Shown piece by piece: positions 6,517 to 10,665 of a stretch of 10,665 bases of DNA. The stretch comes from Pseudomonadota bacterium (GTDB lineage: Bacteria; Pseudomonadota; Alphaproteobacteria; Rhizobiales; Rhizobiaceae): contig JAEYXI010000182.1 in assembly GCA_023428515.1 (NCBI GenBank), forward strand, positions 1 through 10,665, read 5' to 3'. Numbering within the stretch: the first letter of the stretch is position 1; every line of letters starts with the position of its first letter. Below the pieces are notes generated by a model. It saw only the letters and a program-made list of their open reading frames with translations, made no database searches and was not told the origin of the DNA. Made by a program: the position numbers and the translations under genes.

Positions 6517-6702
6517 ATGCCGCAGATCATCTTTTTCGCCCTCGTCGGCCTCGTGGCCTATATCGGCTACCGCTCCTTCGTGAAGGAAGCCGAGCGCGTG
6601 ACCGCCAAGGTGCGCCGTGCCGAGAAACAGGCAGCAACCGGCGCCAACGGCACGCTGGTGAAGGATCCCAAGACCGGCGAATACCGCCTGGCGAAGGACT
6701 GA
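6517..6702 (+). CDS. Small single-pass membrane protein, function unknown
   Basis: The 61-residue product has one N-terminal hydrophobic helix (IIFFALVGLVAYIGYRSF, residues 4-21), then a charged, coiled-coil-like helix (KEAERVTAKVRRAEKQAA) and a short tail TLVKDPKTGEYRLAKD. The tail resembles the 'DP.TG.Y' ending seen in several small proteobacterial membrane proteins, but it lacks the cysteines of the zinc-ribbon forms. The start is well supported: GGAAGGAG (6502-6509) lies seven bases before ATG 6517. Its stop codon (6700-6702) directly abuts the proposed start region of ispE, and the codons just before the stop contain the GAAGGA that probably serves as the ispE ribosome site. The cytoplasmic helix suggests an adaptor, but this is a guess. 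Confidence 0.8.
   Translation: MPQIIFFALVGLVAYIGYRSFVKEAERVTAKVRRAEKQAATGANGTLVKDPKTGEYRLAKD
6693..6698 (+). promoter_or_regulatory. Shine-Dalgarno pointing to a CTG start for ispE
   Basis: GAAGGA lies six bases before the in-frame CTG at 6705, inside the last codons of the preceding gene. No ATG, GTG or TTG occurs in the ispE frame between here and the conserved N-terminal motif, so this element helps locate the probable start. Confidence 0.5.
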
Positions 6703-6704
6703 TC

Positions 6705-7616
6705 CTGACCCTTCTGGAAGTTGAGCAGCAGGTCCTGCCGCGCGTCGAGTTCGCGCCGGCGAAGATCAACCTTGCACTCCACGTCACGGGACAGCGGGCC
6801 GACGGCTATCATCTCATCGAAAGCCTCGCCGTGTTCACGCGGTTCGGCGACCGTATCGAGATCACGGAAGCCGAGGAGGATTCCTTCTCTGTATCCGGTC
6901 CCTTCGCGGACGGGGTGCCGACAGACGGCACGAACCTCGTGCTCAGGGCGCGTGACGCGCTGCGCGCCGCCCTTCCCCACGCTTCTGCTCGCGTCTCCAT
7001 CAAACTGGAAAAGAACCTGCCCGTTGCGTCCGGCATCGGTGGCGGCTCCAGCGACGCGGCCACCACGCTGCGCGGGCTGGCAAAGCTCTGGGACCTGGAC
7101 GCCGGCGACGAGCGATTGACCGACATCGCCGGCGACCTCGGCGCAGACCTGCCCATGTGCATTGCCGCCAAACCGCTGCTGGCGCGCGGGACGGGCGACG
7201 AGCTGTCGCCAGTCGCCGGGTTCCCGGCGCTCGGGCTGGTGCTGGTCAACCCCGGCGTCGGCGTCTCGACGCCAGCCGTGTTCTCGGCGCTTCAGCGGCG
7301 CGAAAACGAGAGGCTGCCGCCGCTGCCCTCGCGCATCGATTTTCACACACTGCGCAACTGGCTGGAAGCGACGCGCAACGATCTGGAGGAAGCTGCCCAT
7401 TCGATCGAGCCGTTAATCGGCGCGGCCAAGGCAGCGCTCGAACGGGCCGATGCGGGTTTTGTGCGCATGTCGGGGTCGGGCGCGACGTGTTTCGGGCTGT
7501 TCGAGACAGGCAATGTGGCGAAGCGGGCCGCGGCCGCCATCCGCAGCCGCCACCCCGACTGGTTCGTCGCGGCGACGCGAAGCTTGCCGTCGGAGGCCAG
7601 CTATGAAAGAGGCTGA
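6705..7616 (+). CDS. ispE: 4-diphosphocytidyl-2-C-methyl-D-erythritol kinase
   Basis: IspE is the GHMP kinase that phosphorylates CDP-methylerythritol in the non-mevalonate isoprenoid pathway, in the cytoplasm. Numbered from CTG 6705 (303 residues): PAKINL (18-23) with Lys20, DGYHLIESL (33-41), the ATP-binding LPVASGIGGGSSDAA (105-119), the catalytic-Asp segment GADLP (146-150, Asp148) and the C-terminal MSGSGATCFGLF (255-266). All expected motifs are present. A GTG at 6831 is the first ordinary start in frame but would delete PAKINL and DGYH, so it cannot be right. The frame upstream offers only CTG codons (6699, 6705, 6714) or rarer options; 6705 has the best-placed Shine-Dalgarno. The gene begins two bases after the 61-residue gene, which suggests coupling. 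Its product supplies precursors for the polyprenyl synthase encoded divergently nearby. Function is certain, start uncertain. Confidence 0.93.
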   Translation: MTLLEVEQQVLPRVEFAPAKINLALHVTGQRADGYHLIESLAVFTRFGDRIEITEAEEDSFSVSGPFADGVPTDGTNLVLRARDALRAALPHASARVSIKLEKNLPVASGIGGGSSDAATTLRGLAKLWDLDAGDERLTDIAGDLGADLPMCIAAKPLLARGTGDELSPVAGFPALGLVLVNPGVGVSTPAVFSALQRRENERLPPLPSRIDFHTLRNWLEATRNDLEEAAHSIEPLIGAAKAALERADAGFVRMSGSGATCFGLFETGNVAKRAAAAIRSRHPDWFVAATRSLPSEASYERG

Positions 7617-7890
7617 CCTGGTGCCTTATCGTCCGATAGTGAAGGCGATCTTCTACCTGCACATCGTTGTTGGCCTTTGTTTGGTTGGATATCTCCTTTG
7701 GACAGGCGTTGCGGTCATACCGAAGAAAATTAACGACAACTTCCTTCGCATAGAGCGTGAACAAAGCCCGTTTTCCTACTGGCTTTTTGTGGCTGGTATC
7801 TCATTTGCATTAATTGGTCTGCCGATCAGATATTTGCGGCAGGGCGGCGTGCCAAGAAGCAACTCAGCGGGAACAGGCAATAATGTCTGA
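7603..7890 (+). CDS. Two-helix membrane protein, function unknown, low GC
   Basis: The 95-residue product has two probable membrane helices, about residues 14-39 (KAIFYLHIVVGLCLVGYLLW and on) and about 57-76 (FSYWLFVAGISFALIGLPIR), joined by a charged loop KKINDNFLRIEREQSP; the tail is polar and carries no motif. I do not recognise the family. The start is strong: GGAGG (7592-7596) lies six bases before ATG 7603. It overlaps the ispE end by 14 bp and the moaB start by 8 bp, so expression is coupled to both. Hand-counted GC over 7621-7860 is about 49 percent, against 78 percent in a 60-base stretch of ispE and 58 percent in one of moaB, and codons such as TTT, TTA and ATA are frequent. This points to recent acquisition or weak codon selection. 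Confidence 0.75.
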   Translation: MKEADLVPYRPIVKAIFYLHIVVGLCLVGYLLWTGVAVIPKKINDNFLRIEREQSPFSYWLFVAGISFALIGLPIRYLRQGGVPRSNSAGTGNNV

Positions 7891-8419
7891 ACGCCCCTTT
7901 ATCCCGGTCGGCATTGCGGTGCTCACCGTCTCCGACACGAGGAGCCTCGCCGAGGACAGGTCCGGTCAGACGCTCGCCGACCGTATCACCGAGGCCGGCC
8001 ATATGCTGGTCGACCGGGCGATCGTCACCGACGACGTGGAACTGATCCGCGAAAAAGTTCTGGGGTGGTCGCGGGACGAGCGGATAGACGTGGTGATGAC
8101 CACAGGGGGTACCGGCTTCACCGGGCGCGACGTGACGCCAGACGCGCTGGAGCCGATCTTCGAGAAGCGCATGGACGGCTTTTCCGCCGTCTTCCACCGC
8201 ATCTCCTACGACAAAATCGGGGTGTCGACGATCCAGAGCCGGGCGACCGGCGGCGTGGTGAACGCGACTTTCGTCTTCGTGCTGCCAGGTTCGCCCGGCG
8301 CCTGCAAGGACGCTTGGGACGGCATCCTGAAGGCGCAGCTCGACTACCGCCACATGCCCTGCAACTTCGTCGAGATCATGCCGCGGTTGGACGAGCACCT
8401 TAAGCGGGGCAAGAGCTAA
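7883..8419 (+). CDS. moaB: Molybdenum cofactor biosynthesis protein MoaB
   Basis: This 178-residue MoaB/MogA-family protein belongs to molybdenum cofactor synthesis; the family binds molybdopterin and, in MogA, adenylylates it before molybdate insertion. Seen: the first strand IAVLTVSDTRS (11-21), the TTGGTG loop (73-78) followed by GRDVTPD (81-87), and the LPGSPGA loop (134-140), with the CKDAW helix after it. The length fits MoaB (E. coli 170). ATG 7883 overlaps the stop region of the preceding small gene by 8 bp and has only a weak AGG upstream, consistent with coupling. Its TAA overlaps the TAG of the convergent dehydrogenase gene. MoaB and MogA are hard to separate by sequence alone; no Moco enzymes are in view. 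Confidence 0.92.
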   Translation: MSERPFIPVGIAVLTVSDTRSLAEDRSGQTLADRITEAGHMLVDRAIVTDDVELIREKVLGWSRDERIDVVMTTGGTGFTGRDVTPDALEPIFEKRMDGFSAVFHRISYDKIGVSTIQSRATGGVVNATFVFVLPGSPGACKDAWDGILKAQLDYRHMPCNFVEIMPRLDEHLKRGKS

Positions 8420-10074
8420 CGCCGCCCTGCGGCGTGCCGGCCGGCGTTGCGCCCCATGAAGATGCAACTGCCGAGGAAAGTGCCCTCCAGCGCATTGTAG
8501 CCGTGATAGCCGCCGCCTCCGCCGCCGGCGACCTCGCCCGCCGCGTAGAGGCCGGGGATCGGTTCTCCGCTCGTGTCCAGCACCTGTCCGTCCAGGTTGG
8601 TGTGCAAGCCGCCGAGCGTCTTGCGTGTCAGGATGGAGAGCCGCACGGCGATAAGCGGCCCGTGCTTGGGATCGAGGATGCGGTGCGGCTTCACCACGCG
8701 GAAAATGCGGTCGCCGATATAGCGGCGCGCGTTGTGGGTGGCGGCGACTTGCGCGTCCTTGGAATAGGAATGCTGCACCTCACGGTCGCGCGCTTCGATC
8801 TGTGCTCGAAGCCCATCGTGGTCGAGGAGATCGTCGCCGGCGAGCGCGTTCATGCCTGATACGAGGTCGGCGAGATTATCGCGAATGACGAAATCCTCGC
8901 CCTTCTCCAGGAAGGCCGCGACCGAGGGCGGCGCCTTGCCGCCGCGGCGGTTCTTCAGCACGGCGCGCCAGTCCTTGCCGGTGAAATCGAGATTCTGCTC
9001 CGAGCCGGAGAGCACCCATTCCTTGGAAGCGATGGTCTTGTTGAGCACGAACCAGGAATAGTCGTGGCCCGTGGAGAGGATGCGCTTCAGCGTGCCCAAT
9101 GAATCGAAGCTCGGGAAGAACGGCGCTTCCAGGCGGGTGCCGAGCGCATCGAACCAGAGCGAGGACGGCGCGGCGAGGATGCGGATGCCATGGTTCGGCC
9201 AGACCGGATTCCAGTTCCTGAGGCCTTCGACATAGTGCCACATGCGGTCGGCGTTGATGACGGCTGCGCCCGCCTCCTGGCTGATCGCGACCATGCGGCC
9301 GTCGACATGATGCGGCACGCCGGCGAGCATGTTTTTTGGCGGCGGGCCGAGGCGCTCGACCGGCCAGGCCCTGCGCACGAGATCGTGGTTGCCGCCGATG
9401 CCGCCAGAGGTGACGATGACCGAGCCGGCTTTCATTTCGAACTTGCCGACGACCGTGCGGCTCGACTGCTGGCCGCGCCCGACGGTGGACGGCTCGAGGA
9501 TTTCGCCTGACACGCCGGTCACCGCGCCATTCGTCCTGACCAGCCGGCTCGCCTGGTGGCGGAATTTCAGCGCAATGCGTCCCTTCTCGGCGTGCTCGCG
9601 CACGCGCCGCTCGAACACTTCGACGACACCCGGTCCTGTGCCCCAGGTCAGATGGAAGCGCGGCACGGAATTGCCGTGGCCGTGGGCAAGAGCACCGCCG
9701 CGTTCGGCCCAGCCGACGACCGGCCACCAGCGCATGCCCATCTTGTGCAGCCAAGGCCGCATCTCGCCGGCGGCGAAATCGACGAAGGCCTCCGCGACCC
9801 TATGCGGCCAGAAATCCTCCGGGCGATCGAACTGGGCCGAGCCCAGCCAGTCCTGCCAAGCGAGGTCGCGGCTGTCCCTGATGCCGAGGCGGCGCTGCTC
9901 GGGCGTATCCACCATGAAGAGCCCGCCGAGCGACCAGTAAGCCTGTCCGCCGAGGAAATCGCCGCCTTCCTGTTCGAGGATGACGACACGCTTGCCGGCG
10001 TCGGCGAGTTCGGCCGCAGCGGCAAGGCCAGCTAACCCGGCGCCGATGACTATCGCGTCGGCTTCGTCCGCCAT
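8416..10074 (-). CDS. FAD-dependent dehydrogenase (COG3573-like predicted oxidoreductase)
   Basis: The 552-residue flavoprotein belongs to the fumarate reductase/3-ketosteroid dehydrogenase-like superfamily. Seen: the N-terminal Rossmann dinucleotide motif AIVIGAGLAGLAAAAELADAG with GxGxxG at 11-16 and the ribose-binding Glu35 at the end of VVILEQE, the GGQAYWSLGG segment (42-51), a second nucleotide-binding strand SVIVTSGGIGGN, and the C-terminal FAD motif GLYAAGEVAGGGGGG (from 508) followed by NALEGTFLGSCIFMGR. The length and the NALEGTF ending resemble the COG3573 'FAD-binding dehydrogenase' group, whose substrate is not settled. No signal or haem motif is present, so it is likely cytoplasmic. 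ATG 10074 has a very strong GGGAGGAG upstream; the longer open frame to 10473 lies inside the cyclase gene. It starts 53 bp after the cyclase stop, so the two may be one transcript. Confidence 0.9.
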   Translation of the reverse strand: MADEADAIVIGAGLAGLAAAAELADAGKRVVILEQEGGDFLGGQAYWSLGGLFMVDTPEQRRLGIRDSRDLAWQDWLGSAQFDRPEDFWPHRVAEAFVDFAAGEMRPWLHKMGMRWWPVVGWAERGGALAHGHGNSVPRFHLTWGTGPGVVEVFERRVREHAEKGRIALKFRHQASRLVRTNGAVTGVSGEILEPSTVGRGQQSSRTVVGKFEMKAGSVIVTSGGIGGNHDLVRRAWPVERLGPPPKNMLAGVPHHVDGRMVAISQEAGAAVINADRMWHYVEGLRNWNPVWPNHGIRILAAPSSLWFDALGTRLEAPFFPSFDSLGTLKRILSTGHDYSWFVLNKTIASKEWVLSGSEQNLDFTGKDWRAVLKNRRGGKAPPSVAAFLEKGEDFVIRDNLADLVSGMNALAGDDLLDHDGLRAQIEARDREVQHSYSKDAQVAATHNARRYIGDRIFRVVKPHRILDPKHGPLIAVRLSILTRKTLGGLHTNLDGQVLDTSGEPIPGLYAAGEVAGGGGGGYHGYNALEGTFLGSCIFMGRNAGRHAAGRR

Positions 10075-10127
10075 CGTCTCCTCCCGGCAGGCACTTTGTC
10101 GACTATGCTTGGAATGGGACGCCGGCG

Positions 10128-10665
10128 CTACTGTTCTGGCGCGAACACCGCGCACGGCTCGGCGATGCCGCGCAGCTTGTAGTCGCCGAGTGGGATCAGC
10201 GGCTGCGTCGTCTCCTTGGCGAAAGCGCCGGAGAGCAACACTGAGCGGCCAAGCGTCTTGCACAGGCCTTCCAGCCGGCTGACCAGGTTCACGGCGGAAC
10301 CGATGGCGGTGAAATCCAGCCGGTTGGCGGTGCCGATATTGCCCCACAGCATGTCGCCGACATGCAACGCCGCGCCGAAGGGCAGCGGCGGCAGGTTCTG
10401 CGCGCCGCGGGTGCGGTCGAGATGGTCCATGCCGGCGCGCGCGGCGGCGATCGCCTGCAAGGCGGCGTCGCATGCAGCCGCGGCGTCGCGTTCGCCGATC
10501 GGAAAGATCGCCAGCACGCCGTCGCCGATGAACTTCAGCACCTCGCCGCCAAAGGCATGGACGGCACCGGCGATGCGGTCGAACCAGGCATCGAGCGTGG
10601 CGATCACCTCGGGCGGCGCGCTCGTCTCCGAAAGCTCGGTGAAGCCGCGCAGGTCGGCATAGAGC
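10128..10665 (-). CDS. Class III adenylate cyclase, C-terminal catalytic part (5' end cut)
   Basis: The visible 178 codons are the cyclase homology domain that makes cAMP from ATP. Seen in order: ADLRGFTELSE with the first metal-binding Asp (codon 10653-10655), EVLKFIGDGVLAIFP with the substrate-specifying Lys and the second metal Asp (in GDG), and LDFTAIGSAVNLVSRLEGL with a Thr at the second specificity position and the transition-state Asn and Arg (N..SR). Lys plus Thr is the pattern of class IIIb adenylate cyclases, so the domain looks active. The reading continues through the right edge, so an N-terminal sensor domain may exist but cannot be seen. After the catalytic domain it ends quickly with LGDYKLRGIAEPCAVFAPEQ, typical of the family. 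It lies upstream of the FAD dehydrogenase on the same strand. Confidence 0.92.
   Translation of the reverse strand, partial: LYADLRGFTELSETSAPPEVIATLDAWFDRIAGAVHAFGGEVLKFIGDGVLAIFPIGERDAAAACDAALQAIAAARAGMDHLDRTRGAQNLPPLPFGAALHVGDMLWGNIGTANRLDFTAIGSAVNLVSRLEGLCKTLGRSVLLSGAFAKETTQPLIPLGDYKLRGIAEPCAVFAPEQ

Noticed and set aside
6567..7400. Open frame of 277 codons on the minus strand
   Set aside because: Antisense to ispE and the 61-residue gene; its composition is that of a shadow frame.
8505..8530. CCGCCGCC-rich stretch resembling a simple repeat
   Set aside because: It encodes the glycine run AGGGGGG of the C-terminal FAD-binding motif and needs no other explanation.
10075..10473. N-terminal extension of the FAD dehydrogenase frame
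   Set aside because: The extension overlaps the cyclase in another frame. ATG 10074 has a very strong ribosome site and begins directly before the Rossmann motif.

Overview
The window looks like a chromosomal housekeeping segment from a high-GC alphaproteobacterium, most likely in the Rhizobiales (Mesorhizobium/Phyllobacteriaceae-like). The basis is the GC-rich codon use, the family-typical sequences (GlyQ, long-chain polyprenyl synthase, DUF2007, S49 peptidase, IspE, MoaB), promoters of the CTTG-N17/18-CTA type and an intergenic palindromic repeat of rhizobial type. No plasmid, phage, transposon, CRISPR or RNA gene was seen. No clearly new multi-gene system is present. The points of interest are regulatory or structural oddities and one atypical small gene.

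Left arm (1-4295, all on the minus strand, transcribed right to left): a long-chain polyprenyl diphosphate synthase (GTG start), then a secreted TPR protein with a C-terminal LysM domain, then glyQ, the glycyl-tRNA synthetase alpha subunit, which runs off the left edge. A rhizobial-type hairpin repeat and a good predicted promoter lie between the TPR gene and glyQ.

Divergent control region (4296-4467): it separates the polyprenyl synthase from the plus-strand genes. It holds a convincing minus-strand promoter and, just downstream of its predicted start point, a perfect 22-bp palindrome.

Right-going block (4468-8419, plus strand): a DUF2007 small protein, a TrmN6-like N6-adenine methyltransferase, a soluble S49 peptidase without a membrane anchor, a 61-residue single-pass membrane protein, ispE (apparently with no ATG/GTG/TTG start), a 95-residue two-helix membrane protein of much lower GC, and moaB. 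From the 61-residue gene to moaB the genes touch or overlap, so they are probably cotranscribed and translationally coupled.

Right arm (8416-10665, minus strand): a 552-residue FAD-dependent dehydrogenase (COG3573-like) whose stop codon overlaps that of moaB, preceded by the C-terminal part of a class III adenylate cyclase that runs off the right edge. Taken together the window covers isoprenoid precursor synthesis (ispE) and use (polyprenyl synthase), tRNA charging and modification, cofactor synthesis, envelope functions and a signalling/redox gene pair.
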